A DNA stretch of 64,000 nucleotides from an uncultured Alcanivorax sp. (GTDB lineage Bacteria; Pseudomonadota; Gammaproteobacteria; Pseudomonadales; Alcanivoracaceae): NCBI GenBank assembly GCA_913055795.1, contig CAJXLA010000002.1, forward strand, positions 1-64,000, read 5' to 3'. Below are positions 8,427 through 15,910 of the stretch, in pieces. The notes under the pieces are model-generated. The model saw only the letters and a list, made by a program, of their open reading frames with translations, ran no database searches and was not told the DNA's origin. The first letter of the stretch is position 1; every line of letters begins with the position of its first letter. The position numbers were made by a program, and so were the translations under genes.

Positions 8427-8986
8427 TACATGTACTTCTTCAGTCGTTCGGAGATGACGTTGCGGATTTCCTTCGCCTCCATGGGCGAGTTCCGGCCCAG
8501 CAGCGAAGGCTTGACCCGGTGCAGGTGCAGCGAGGGCATGTCCTTGCGGAACTGCCGCAGATCGCCCTTGGTGATCACCGGCAGGAAGGGATCGTCGCCG
8601 TCGGCGGCGCGCATGAGCGCATAGAGGCCCACCTTCAGCGGGGTCACCTTGGTCTCGCGCTTGCCCTGGCGGCGCAGGGGCAGCGTGATGGCGAGTCCTT
8701 CCTCCAGATCGGCCATTTCCCCGGGGACAATGGTGCAGCCCGTGGCTTCCACCGCGTCGTCGGAAACATGATTGAAGGTGTCGTGCGGGGCATAGGGATT
8801 GGGCAGAATGATCAGCGAACGATGATCGTCCTCGGGCACATTGATTTCGTAATTGGTATAGAGCTGCTCCACCGGGCCGCTGAACACGCACAGGGTTTCC
8901 TGAAACTGCTGGACGAAGCGGATGGCGCGCTCATGGTTCTCGAAATGGTTGAGCCGCCATATCAGGTGTTCCGGGGTTGCGCTCAT
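8426..8986 (-). CDS. conserved protein of unknown function
   Basis: This 186-residue soluble protein begins MSATPEHLIWRLNHFENHERAIRFVQQ. I do not recognise a domain. It has no signal peptide or membrane helix and a mixed charged composition, and it ends with a basic helix (NVISERLKKYM). It is the first gene of a minus-strand operon with tatD and overlaps it by one base. It is divergent from the haem-oxygenase-like gene across a 164-base spacer that holds a perfect 16-bp palindrome. A nucleic-acid-related role is only a guess from the TatD link. Confidence 0.75.
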   Translation of the reverse strand: MSATPEHLIWRLNHFENHERAIRFVQQFQETLCVFSGPVEQLYTNYEINVPEDDHRSLIILPNPYAPHDTFNHVSDDAVEATGCTIVPGEMADLEEGLAITLPLRRQGKRETKVTPLKVGLYALMRAADGDDPFLPVITKGDLRQFRKDMPSLHLHRVKPSLLGRNSPMEAKEIRNVISERLKKYM

Positions 8987-9059
8987 AAAATCCCTCTTGA
9001 AGGCCCCATCCAGTACCCGGCAGGTTGGGCGGATGCTATGCCATCACTGATGCATGTGA

Positions 9060-9075
9060 CGTATTCCAGAATACG
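9060..9075. promoter_or_regulatory. perfect palindrome in a divergent promoter region
   Basis: CGTATTC-CA-GAATACG is an exact 7-2-7 inverted repeat lying between two divergent genes (starts at 8986 and 9151). It looks like a binding site for a dimeric regulator, identity unknown. Confidence 0.5.
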
Positions 9076-9150
9076 AAAAATGCCGGGTGTTGCAAGGGCA
9101 GCCATGGACGATTCAATGGGGTAACAAGAACAAGAAACACGGGAGTCGAT

Positions 9151-9900
9151 ATGGAAGCCGAAGCACGGGCGCAACATTATGAAGAGGAACTGACCCTCAC
9201 CCCGCACCCGGACTGGGCCCGGCGCTTCTGGGACGGTCTGGTTCCGCTGAAAAACCGGGTTTCCGGGCACGCCGTGTTTACCGGCATGGCCCGGGCGACG
9301 CTGTCGCCGGAAGACTTCCGCTATACGCTGGTTCACTTCTATCCGCTGGTGGAAAACTTTCCCAAATTCATGGGGCTAATGCTGGGCAAATGCCGTCCCG
9401 GCGTGGCGGGCCATGAGGAAGCCCGGAACTGGCTCATGGGCAACATGCGCATCGAGGAACGCCATGCCGCCTGGTACCGGGACTGGGCCGCCGGCTTCGG
9501 GGTCTCCCGTGAGGACATCGAGCAGGCCCGTACCCCGGCGGCCTTGGACGCGGTCAACTATTATCTGTGGCACATGTGCCATACCGCACCGCTGGCCGAG
9601 GCCATCGGCGCGGTCAATCTGGCCATTGAATGGGCCACCGGGGAATGGACGCAGCAGGTGGTCAAGGGCATGCGTGCCTATGACAAGCGCGGCGAGGCGC
9701 GGGTGGATCGTCGCACCATGGCCTGGCTGCGTGCCCATGCGCACTATGACGACGCGCACCCGCACGAGGCCATGGAGCTCATCAAGCGCCTGGCCCACAC
9801 GGATGAAGAGCGCCACAACGCCTTTGTCGCGACCGAACGCGGGCTGGAATACTACCTGCTGGGCCTGGAACAGTGCCGCCGGCCCGTGCTGGGCGAGTGA
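9151..9900 (+). CDS. haem-oxygenase-like di-iron protein (TenA/PqqC-like fold)
   Basis: This 249-residue, all-helical protein looks like an iron-containing redox enzyme of the HDO superfamily. Candidate metal-ligand motifs sit in the right order: the ENFPKFM helix, MRIEERHAAWYRDW (about residues 96-109), AHYDDAHPHEAMEL (about 197-210) and HTDEERHNAFVATE (about 216-229). The spaced E...H/D-E-x-x-H pattern recalls UndA-, CADD- and SznF-type di-iron oxygenases. The start at 9151 has GGGAG nine bases earlier and fits the family; an earlier in-frame ATG at 9025 would read through the palindromic promoter region. The substrate is unknown. A classic TenA thiaminase is less likely because no thiamine genes are nearby. 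Confidence 0.75.
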   Translation: MEAEARAQHYEEELTLTPHPDWARRFWDGLVPLKNRVSGHAVFTGMARATLSPEDFRYTLVHFYPLVENFPKFMGLMLGKCRPGVAGHEEARNWLMGNMRIEERHAAWYRDWAAGFGVSREDIEQARTPAALDAVNYYLWHMCHTAPLAEAIGAVNLAIEWATGEWTQQVVKGMRAYDKRGEARVDRRTMAWLRAHAHYDDAHPHEAMELIKRLAHTDEERHNAFVATERGLEYYLLGLEQCRRPVLGE

Positions 9901-10045
9901 GGCGTCTGCTGAGCCGCCGCAAGGGCGTGCACAGGCGCACCGATTGCTCTACCGTGAGCGCCTGAAGCCGGGCGCCGGCCCGGTTGTTGTGACACGGGCA
10001 TCGGTAGTGGCCCCGCCCACGGGGTATTGATCAGTCGGAGCGCTC

Positions 10046-11539
10046 ATGAAGCTCAAGGCCGTGCGGATGGGCATTGATACCCATCAGGAGTATGTGGTCT
10101 ATCTGCGCGCTGACAGCGCCGTCTCCCGGGCCGAGGGCCTGGACGCCAGTGCCCGGGTGATGATCGCCGACGGCAAGCGCCACGTCATCGCCACCCTGAA
10201 TGTGGTTGATCCCGGGATTCTCTCGGCGGATCACATCGGTTTCTCCAACGTGCTCTGGGATGACCTGGATCCGGTAGACTCGGTCACGGTCACTCACGCC
10301 CCCGTGGTCGAGTCCATGAGCGCGGTGCGGGGCAAGATCTACAACCGGGATTTTACCGCCGGCGACATCGAGGCCGTCATCGGGGATATCGCCCGGGGCT
10401 ATTATTCCGATCTGCAGATCGCCGCCTTTCTCACCGCCAGTGCGGGCGGCCGGCTGAACCGGGACGAGGTTGGTTACCTCACGCGCGCCATGGTCGAGGT
10501 GGGGGACACCCTGGATTGGCCGGGCATAGATTGTATCTACGACAAGCACTGCGTGGGCGGGCTGCCGGGCAACCGGACGACGCCCATCGTGGTGGCGATC
10601 GCCAGCGCGGCCGGACTGGTGATGCCCAAGACCTCGTCGCGGGCCATCACGTCGCCGGCGGGGACCGCCGACACCATGGAAACGCTCACCCAAGTGGAAC
10701 TGGACATCGACCGGATTCGTCTGGCCGTGGAAAACGCCGGCGCCTGTATGGCCTGGGGCGGGGGCATCAAGCTCAGTCCCGTGGACGACGTGCTCATTCG
10801 CGTGGAGCGCTCGCTGGATCTCGACAGCAAGGGCCAGATGGTGGCCTCGGTGCTGTCGAAGAAGATGGCCGCCGGGGCCAATCATGTGCTGATCGACATC
10901 CCCGTGGGCCCCACGGCCAAGGTGCGCGATCTGGATACTGCCCGCGGGCTGCACGAGCTGTTCAACTATGTCGCCGATGTTCTGGGGCTAAGCGTGAGCG
11001 TGGTGCTCACCGACGGCGGCCAGCCCATCGGACGAGGCATCGGCCCGGCGCTCGAGGCGCGGGACGTGCTGGCGGTGCTCCGCAACGATGAGAACGCGCC
11101 CGCGGACCTGCGCGACAAGGCCCTGGAGCTGGGCGCGCACATGCTGGCGTTGTCGGACGCGGGCCATTACGACCAGGCCTGGTGCCGCGCGCACGAGATC
11201 CTGTCCAGCGGCCGCGCCTGGCATCAGTTCCAGCGTATCTGCGAGGCCCAGGGCGGGCAGCGCGAGCCCGGGCGCGCCCCCTGGGTGCACGAACTGGACG
11301 CACATCAGAGCGGCCGGGTGGATGCCATCGACAACCGCCGGATCGCGCGCCTGGCCAAACTGGCCGGCGCGCCGCGTGCGCCCACGGCGGGCCTGGAGCT
11401 GCTGGTCACGATCGGCGATAAGGTGGCAGTCGGCGACCCGCTGGTGCGCATCCACGCCGAAAGCCAGGGTGAACTGGACTATGCCATGGTCTATTACCTG
11501 AACAACCGCGACATGATTCATCTGGAGAGGTCGCCATGA
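10046..11539 (+). CDS. AMP phosphorylase-type thymidine phosphorylase family enzyme
   Basis: This 497-residue enzyme belongs to the nucleoside-phosphorylase-II family, which cleaves the N-glycosidic bond with phosphate. An N-terminal extension of about 90 residues precedes the catalytic region, as in archaeal AMP phosphorylase. The phosphate loop reads DKHCVGGLPGNRTTPIVV, close to the AMP phosphorylase form (HCxGGxPGNxT) and unlike classic DeoA (KHSTGGVGD). TSSRAITSPAGTADTMETL follows. The expected product from NMPs would be ribose-1,5-bisphosphate plus the base. The stop overlaps the start of a PRPP-synthetase-type gene by four bases, so the two proteins are made together. Annotation as plain thymidine phosphorylase is the alternative. 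Confidence 0.85.
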   Translation: MKLKAVRMGIDTHQEYVVYLRADSAVSRAEGLDASARVMIADGKRHVIATLNVVDPGILSADHIGFSNVLWDDLDPVDSVTVTHAPVVESMSAVRGKIYNRDFTAGDIEAVIGDIARGYYSDLQIAAFLTASAGGRLNRDEVGYLTRAMVEVGDTLDWPGIDCIYDKHCVGGLPGNRTTPIVVAIASAAGLVMPKTSSRAITSPAGTADTMETLTQVELDIDRIRLAVENAGACMAWGGGIKLSPVDDVLIRVERSLDLDSKGQMVASVLSKKMAAGANHVLIDIPVGPTAKVRDLDTARGLHELFNYVADVLGLSVSVVLTDGGQPIGRGIGPALEARDVLAVLRNDENAPADLRDKALELGAHMLALSDAGHYDQAWCRAHEILSSGRAWHQFQRICEAQGGQREPGRAPWVHELDAHQSGRVDAIDNRRIARLAKLAGAPRAPTAGLELLVTIGDKVAVGDPLVRIHAESQGELDYAMVYYLNNRDMIHLERSP

Positions 11540-12465
11540 GCGAGCCCGTGCTTTTTACGCTGAATGGGGCCGAGGAGCTCGCCCGGGGCCTCGAGCGCGA
11601 GCTGAACGCGCGCGCGGGGGCATTCGAGCGGCGTGCCTTCCCGGATGGCGAGACCTATGTCCGCGTGGATTCGTCGGTGGCGGGTTGCGATACCCTGATC
11701 CTGTGCGGCCTGGAAGATCCGGATGCACGCTTTCTGTCGCTGTGGTTCCTGGCGCGTACGCTGCGCGACGCCGGTGCACGCAGCGTGGGGCTGGTGGCGC
11801 CCTATCTCGCCTATATGCGCCAGGACAAGCGCTTTCAGCCCGGCGAAGCCCTGACGTCGGCGTATTTCGCCGATCTGGTCTCGGCCCGGTTCGACTGGCT
11901 CGCTACCGTGGACCCGCACCTGCATCGCTATCACAGCCTGGACGAGGTCTATGGCATTCCCGCCCGCGCGGTCCACGCCGCGCCCCTGCTGGTCGATCAT
12001 CTGGCCCGGCGCGAGGGCATTGTGCTGGTGGGCCCGGATGCCGAAAGCGAACAATGGGTCGGCGGGCTGGGCGAACGCGCCGGCGTGCCCTGGATGACCG
12101 CGCACAAGGTGCGCCGCGGCGACCGCGACGTGACCATTGAACTGCCCGAGCTGGATCAGTTCGCCGGACGACAGGCGATCCTGGTCGACGACGTCATCTC
12201 CAGCGGTACCACCCTGGAGCGTGCCATCGCCGCGCTCGCCGACGCCGGGCTGGGCACCGCCGCCTGCCTGTGCATTCACGGGCTCTTTGCCGGCGATGCC
12301 GAACAGCGTCTGCGGGCGGCCGGCGCCGGTGAACTCGTCTCCAGCAATACCATTGCCCATGACTCCAATCGCATCGATGTCACCCCCTTGCTTGCCGGGG
12401 CGGTGACCGAACTGCTCGCGAGCGCTGGCGACGCTGGAGTTGATCCGGACGCCATGCGAGGATAA
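11536..12465 (+). CDS. ribose-phosphate pyrophosphokinase-like protein
   Basis: This 309-residue protein has the two phosphoribosyltransferase-type domains of PRPP synthetase. Motifs seen are FPDGETYVRV, the catalytic flexible-loop region PYLAYMRQDKRFQPGEALTS, VDPHLHRYHSL, VGPDAESEQW and the PRPP-binding loop AILVDDVISSGTTLERA. It is shorter and more divergent than housekeeping Prs, so it is probably a second, specialised copy. ATGA overlap with the AMP-phosphorylase-type gene suggests that it handles the ribose-phosphate product of that enzyme. Whether it makes PRPP from ribose-5-phosphate or acts on another substrate cannot be told from sequence alone. Confidence 0.85.
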   Translation: MSEPVLFTLNGAEELARGLERELNARAGAFERRAFPDGETYVRVDSSVAGCDTLILCGLEDPDARFLSLWFLARTLRDAGARSVGLVAPYLAYMRQDKRFQPGEALTSAYFADLVSARFDWLATVDPHLHRYHSLDEVYGIPARAVHAAPLLVDHLARREGIVLVGPDAESEQWVGGLGERAGVPWMTAHKVRRGDRDVTIELPELDQFAGRQAILVDDVISSGTTLERAIAALADAGLGTAACLCIHGLFAGDAEQRLRAAGAGELVSSNTIAHDSNRIDVTPLLAGAVTELLASAGDAGVDPDAMRG

Positions 12466-12511
12466 GCGCTCGCCCGGCCCGGGCGGTCCGTTCAGCAGTC
12501 GGAGAACCCTC

Positions 12512-13294
12512 GTGCAGTTTGCCCAGATCCTTGCCGAGCACAGCCCGGAATCCGGCCGGATTCCCGAAGGCTGGAAACAGGGGCGCGCCACCTATGGCGG
12601 TCTCACCGCGGCCATGCTCTACAACAGCCTGGAGCAGATCCTGCCCGACCCGCGTCCGGTGGTCTGGGTCAGCATCTCGCTGATCGGCCCCTCGGATCCG
12701 GGCGAAGTGACGCTCGTGCCGCACATCCTGCGCCAGGGCAAGAACGTGATCCAGGGCGAGTGCCACATGTATCAGCAGGGCGAGGCCGTGGCCGCGCTCC
12801 AGGCGAGCTTCGGCGCCCGGCGCGCATCGGAAGTACGCGTAACACCGGCGCCGGCGCCGCAGTTTCCGGAACCGGAGCAATGCCGGACCTTTCCGGATAT
12901 CGAGGGCGTCACACCGGAGTTTTTGCAGCATTTCGATGTGGCCCTGGCGCGCGGCGGCCTGCCCTACAGCGGCGCCGAGCGGGCTGAACTGGCTGGCTGG
13001 ATGCGTTTTCGTGATCCGGTGGGCCCGCTCGACCCCACGGCCATGCTGGGCATGCTGGACTGCTGGCCGCCCACGGTGCTGCCCATGATGCGCACCCCGG
13101 CGCCCGTGAGTACGCTTACCTGGACGGTGCAATTCCTGGAAGGCCGTAGCGAACAGCGCGGTGATGACTGGTGGCAGTACCAGGCGGATACCGAGGCCAG
13201 CGATCACGGCTATGCCCAGACGGGCGCGCGGGTCTGGGACCGGGCGGGGCAGCTCATGGCCCTGAGCCAACAAACGATCGCCGTATTCGGTTGA
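12512..13294 (+). CDS. acyl-CoA thioesterase-like double hot-dog protein
   Basis: This 260-residue protein looks like a TesB/acyl-CoA thioesterase II-type double hot-dog fold. The segment GRATYGGLTAAMLYNSLEQ resembles the helix of the first hot dog. LIGPSDPGEVTLVPHILRQGKNV and DWWQYQADTEASDHGYAQTGARVWDRAGQLMA match the C-terminal family pattern (W..Y..... A.......G..WD..G.L.A). The GTG at 12512 is preferred because CGGAGAA lies just upstream and homology starts there; an ATG at 12440 would overlap the previous gene. Hydrolysis of fatty acyl-CoA is likely, specificity unknown. Confidence 0.75.
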   Translation: MQFAQILAEHSPESGRIPEGWKQGRATYGGLTAAMLYNSLEQILPDPRPVVWVSISLIGPSDPGEVTLVPHILRQGKNVIQGECHMYQQGEAVAALQASFGARRASEVRVTPAPAPQFPEPEQCRTFPDIEGVTPEFLQHFDVALARGGLPYSGAERAELAGWMRFRDPVGPLDPTAMLGMLDCWPPTVLPMMRTPAPVSTLTWTVQFLEGRSEQRGDDWWQYQADTEASDHGYAQTGARVWDRAGQLMALSQQTIAVFG

Positions 13295-13326
13295 TCATAA
13301 CAACCACAGGAAAACAAGGAGATTCC

Positions 13327-13770
13327 ATGAACGACCTCTATGAAGCGCCGAAAGAGCAGGTGGTCGATACGTCCGCAACGACCACCTTCCACCTGTTCCT
13401 GAGCTATATCGTCTGGTTTTTCGGCGGCATCCTGGGCTATCACCGTTTCATGCTGGCGCGGCCGCTGACCGGACTGCTGTGGTTGCTGACGGCGGGGATC
13501 GCGGGCATCGGCTGGATTATCGATGCCTTTTTGCTGCCGGGCATGACGCGCGATCTGAATCAGCGCATGGTCCCCGGCCCCTATGATTACAACATCGCCT
13601 GGATTTTCTTCCTGTTTCTCGGCATCTTCGGCGTCCACCGGTTCTACCTTGGCAAGATCGGCACGGGCATTCTCTACCTGCTGACCCTGGGGCTGCTTGG
13701 CTTGGGTCTAATCTATGACCTGTTTACGCTCACACGCCAGATCTCGGAGCGGAATCAGGCGTCGGGATAG
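13327..13770 (+). CDS. TM2 domain-containing membrane protein
   Basis: This 147-residue protein has two TM2-type hairpins. Each has a glycine-rich helix followed by GxHRF: GGILGYHRFMLARPLTGLLW and LGIFGVHRFYLGKIGTGILY. About four helices are visible between residues 20 and 135. The start at 13327 follows AAGGAGATTCC and fits a short cytoplasmic N-terminus. Function is unknown. The TAG stop is followed immediately by a heptad repeat array. Confidence 0.85.
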   Translation: MNDLYEAPKEQVVDTSATTTFHLFLSYIVWFFGGILGYHRFMLARPLTGLLWLLTAGIAGIGWIIDAFLLPGMTRDLNQRMVPGPYDYNIAWIFFLFLGIFGVHRFYLGKIGTGILYLLTLGLLGLGLIYDLFTLTRQISERNQASG

Positions 13771-13830
13771 AAAGGCCCAAGGGGCAAGTCGCAAGTAGCA
13801 AGAAATAATGCGGGGCGCCTTCGGCGCCCT
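13771..13830 (+). repeat. heptad array plus GGGCGCC hairpin after the TM2 gene
   Basis: Directly after the stop codon come heptads AGGGGCA, AGTCGCA, AGTAGCA and AGAAATA, then the hairpin GGGCGCC-TTC-GGCGCCC (13813-13829). The same 17-base hairpin occurs at 44524-44540, and the AAGTAGCAAGAAATAA block recurs (inverted) at 36896-36914. No T-tract follows here. Confidence 0.7.
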
Positions 13831-13842
13831 GCTTAGCTGTGA

Positions 13843-13870
13843 GGTCGGGGCAGGGATGCCCCTCCCAAAA
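13843..13870 (-). repeat. REP-like GTGGGAG element (minus orientation)
   Basis: GGTCGGGGCAGGGATGCCCC followed by TCCC contains complementary GGGGCA and TGCCCC arms. Paired head-to-head with the plus-oriented copy at 13902-13950, it gives a REPIN-like arrangement. Confidence 0.6.
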
Positions 13871-13901
13871 GATATTCCAGTCCGTTGCGAGTCATTTTTT
13901 C

Positions 13902-13950
13902 CTGTGGGAGAGGCCATTGTGCCCTCTGGGCAATCCTTGCCTCGACCTTT
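13902..13950 (+). repeat. REP-like GTGGGAG element (plus orientation)
   Basis: CTGTGGGAGAGGCC at the left and CCTTGCCTCGACCTTTT at the right match the copy at 20028-20069, with an extra spacer in between. The rest of the 13771-14137 gap holds only repeats and no coding signal. Confidence 0.55.
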
Positions 13951-14010
13951 TCAGACCTTCCGGGAGGCCGGAGCCGGCAGGCTTGAACCGCAGAGACCTC
14001 TGGATGGGCG

Positions 14011-14103
14011 ATCTCTGTGTCCTCTGTGATCTCTGTGGTGAAAGTAAACGCCGGGGCGACTCCGGATGCCGGAAAAACCACAGAGAACACAGAGAGCACA
14101 GAG
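14011..14103. repeat. inverted repeat built on CTCTGTG
   Basis: The left arm (14011-14038) carries CTCTGTG-type units ending in CTCTGTGGT. The right arm (14076-14103) carries the complement, ACCACAGAGAACACAGAGAG and further units. The arms are about 28 bases with a 37-base spacer and would fold into a large hairpin past the 3' end of the acyltransferase gene. Confidence 0.7.
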
Positions 14104-14137
14104 TCGGCAGGCCATAAAGTCTCGTTATCCTTTCTCC

Positions 14138-15046
14138 TCAGTATGGTTTTTGTTCGCGGTCCGGCATCCGCCGGAAACGCTTGTAGCTCCACAGGTACTG
14201 CTCCGGCAGCTCCCGGATCAGGGCCTCCACCGAGCGGTTCAGCCCGGCCAGGGTGGTATCCAGATCCTCGCTGTAGATCGCCGGGTCCGGCTCGCGCAAG
14301 GCGATGGCATAGCCGCGTTGCCCGGGCAGGCGCTCCGCCCGCGCCATGAAGACCCGCGCGCCGGATTGCTGGATCAGGCGCGGCGCCAGGGTACCGGTCC
14401 AGGCCGGTCGGCCGAAAAAGGGTGCGAACCGGCCGCCCCGGCGGTCCGGCACCTGATCCGGCAGAATGGCGGTCAACGCGCCCCGGCGCAGCGCGCGCAC
14501 CAGCCCGGCCACACCCCGGCCTGTGGCGGGATACATGGTGCTGCCGAAATGTTCGCGGCCGCGCTGAATCAGCCGGTCCACCCGGTCCAGTCCCGAGGGA
14601 TTGAACAGCGCATGAAAGTCGAAATGGTGCGACAGCCAGAAGTTGAGCACCTCCCAGCAGCCCAGATGGGGCACCAGCACCACCACCGGCTCGCCGGCGT
14701 CCAGCGCCGAGCGCAGTGCAGCGTCGCCGTCCACCGACCGGATCCGCGCCAGCCCCTCGTCCGGGCGGCGCCAGAGCCGGGCCAGCTCCAGCATGCCCTT
14801 GCCGGTTTCCACCAGCGAGCGGCGCGTCAGCCGGCGTCGTTCGCGGGCCGTGAGCTCCGGCAGGCACAGCGCCAGATTGACCCGGGTGACCCGGCGGGTG
14901 GGGTTGGGCACTACGGCCATGATGCCACCGGCCAGCGCGCCCAGGGCCCGGTTCACCGACCAGGGCAGACGGCCCAGGCCGCGCAGCAGAACCACGGCCA
15001 GCCGGTTCTGGAGACTTCTGTAGCGGGGGGAGCGTTTCCGGCCCAT
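14138..15046 (-). CDS. LpxL/HtrB-type lipid A (Kdo2-lipid IVA) acyltransferase
   Basis: This 302-residue protein belongs to the lysophospholipid acyltransferase family that adds secondary acyl chains to lipid A at the inner membrane. The HX4(D/E) catalytic motif is PHLGCWE (about residues 126-132). Family motifs ILPDQVPDRRGGRFAPFFG and YLWSYKRFRRMP follow. A weakly hydrophobic N-terminal helix (about 16-48) would anchor it. LpxL and LpxM cannot be told apart with confidence here. It is divergent from miaE and ends in a repeat-filled gap. Confidence 0.9.
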   Translation of the reverse strand: MGRKRSPRYRSLQNRLAVVLLRGLGRLPWSVNRALGALAGGIMAVVPNPTRRVTRVNLALCLPELTARERRRLTRRSLVETGKGMLELARLWRRPDEGLARIRSVDGDAALRSALDAGEPVVVLVPHLGCWEVLNFWLSHHFDFHALFNPSGLDRVDRLIQRGREHFGSTMYPATGRGVAGLVRALRRGALTAILPDQVPDRRGGRFAPFFGRPAWTGTLAPRLIQQSGARVFMARAERLPGQRGYAIALREPDPAIYSEDLDTTLAGLNRSVEALIRELPEQYLWSYKRFRRMPDREQKPY

Positions 15047-15088
15047 GAGCGTGTCCGCGTGACTGATTCGGCGAAAAGCGCAACCCTA

Positions 15089-15094
15089 TATAAT
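15089..15094 (+). promoter_or_regulatory. candidate -10 element for miaE
   Basis: TATAAT within CCCTATATAATATGG, 36 bases before the miaE start, in the divergent spacer shared with the acyltransferase gene. No clear -35 hexamer is seen. Confidence 0.45.
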
Positions 15095-15129
15095 ATGGCG
15101 CCGCAATTCATCCCGGACACGCGCGCGCC

Positions 15130-15735
15130 ATGACCGATCTCACCCCCATCCACGATTTTCTCCCCTGCGCCACGCCCCGCGCCTGGGTGGACTGGGCCCT
15201 GGCCAACCCGGAGCTGTTGCTCATCGACCACGCCCACTGCGAGAAAAAGGCCGCTTCCACGGCCGTGAACCTGATGTTCCGCTATGTGGACAAGCCCGAA
15301 CTGCTGGACGCGCTCAGCCGGCTGGCTCGGGAAGAACTGCTCCATTTCGAGCAGGTGCTTGCCATCGTGCGCGCGCGGGGCGTGGAACTGCGCCACCTCG
15401 AGCCCTCGCGCTACGCGGCCGGGCTGCGGGCCGTTGCCCGCACCCATGAGCCCGCGCGCCTGGTGGATGTGCTCATTATCGGCGCCTTCATCGAAGCGCG
15501 TTCCTGTGAGCGCTTCGCTGTCCTGGCCCCCGAGCTGGATGCCGAACTGGGCCGCTACTACCGCTTCCTGCTTAACAGCGAGGCCCGCCACTTTCAGGAC
15601 TACCTCCGGCTGGCGCAGCTCTATGCCGGTGAACCCATCGATGACCGGGTGGCCGCCTTCGCGGCGGTGGAACGGGAGCTGGTGGAGGGCCCGGACGAGG
15701 CCTTCCGCTTCCATTCCGGCGTACCCCCGGCCTGA
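15130..15735 (+). CDS. miaE: tRNA 2-methylthio-N6-isopentenyladenosine-37 hydroxylase
   Basis: This 201-residue non-haem di-iron monooxygenase hydroxylates ms2i6A37 in tRNAs reading UNN codons, giving ms2io6A. It has a ferritin-like four-helix fold with ligand motifs HAHCEKKAASTAVNLM (about residues 36-51), REELLHFEQV (about 71-80), EARSCERF (about 121-128) and NSEARHFQDY (about 149-158). The length is typical of the family. MiaE is oxygen-dependent, so an aerobic or facultative lifestyle is implied. Confidence 0.95.
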   Translation: MTDLTPIHDFLPCATPRAWVDWALANPELLLIDHAHCEKKAASTAVNLMFRYVDKPELLDALSRLAREELLHFEQVLAIVRARGVELRHLEPSRYAAGLRAVARTHEPARLVDVLIIGAFIEARSCERFAVLAPELDAELGRYYRFLLNSEARHFQDYLRLAQLYAGEPIDDRVAAFAAVERELVEGPDEAFRFHSGVPPA

Positions 15736-15910
15736 ATGGCCGCATTCCGCCCGTTCCGCCGCGACCGGCCGGTCAGCCTTTCATCCCCGCCCGCGGGCCC
15801 TTTTGTGCAATGAGTGCTTGTGCAGCAGGCACAAGCGCGGGTATTTTCGTACGAAGAAGCCCCTCGCAAGGGACATAACAACAAGCACAGGCTGCTCGGG
15901 AGAAAAAAGG

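Noticed and set aside
9025..9150. Upstream extension of the haem-oxygenase-like protein
   Set aside because: It would place the palindromic promoter region inside the gene and has no family similarity.
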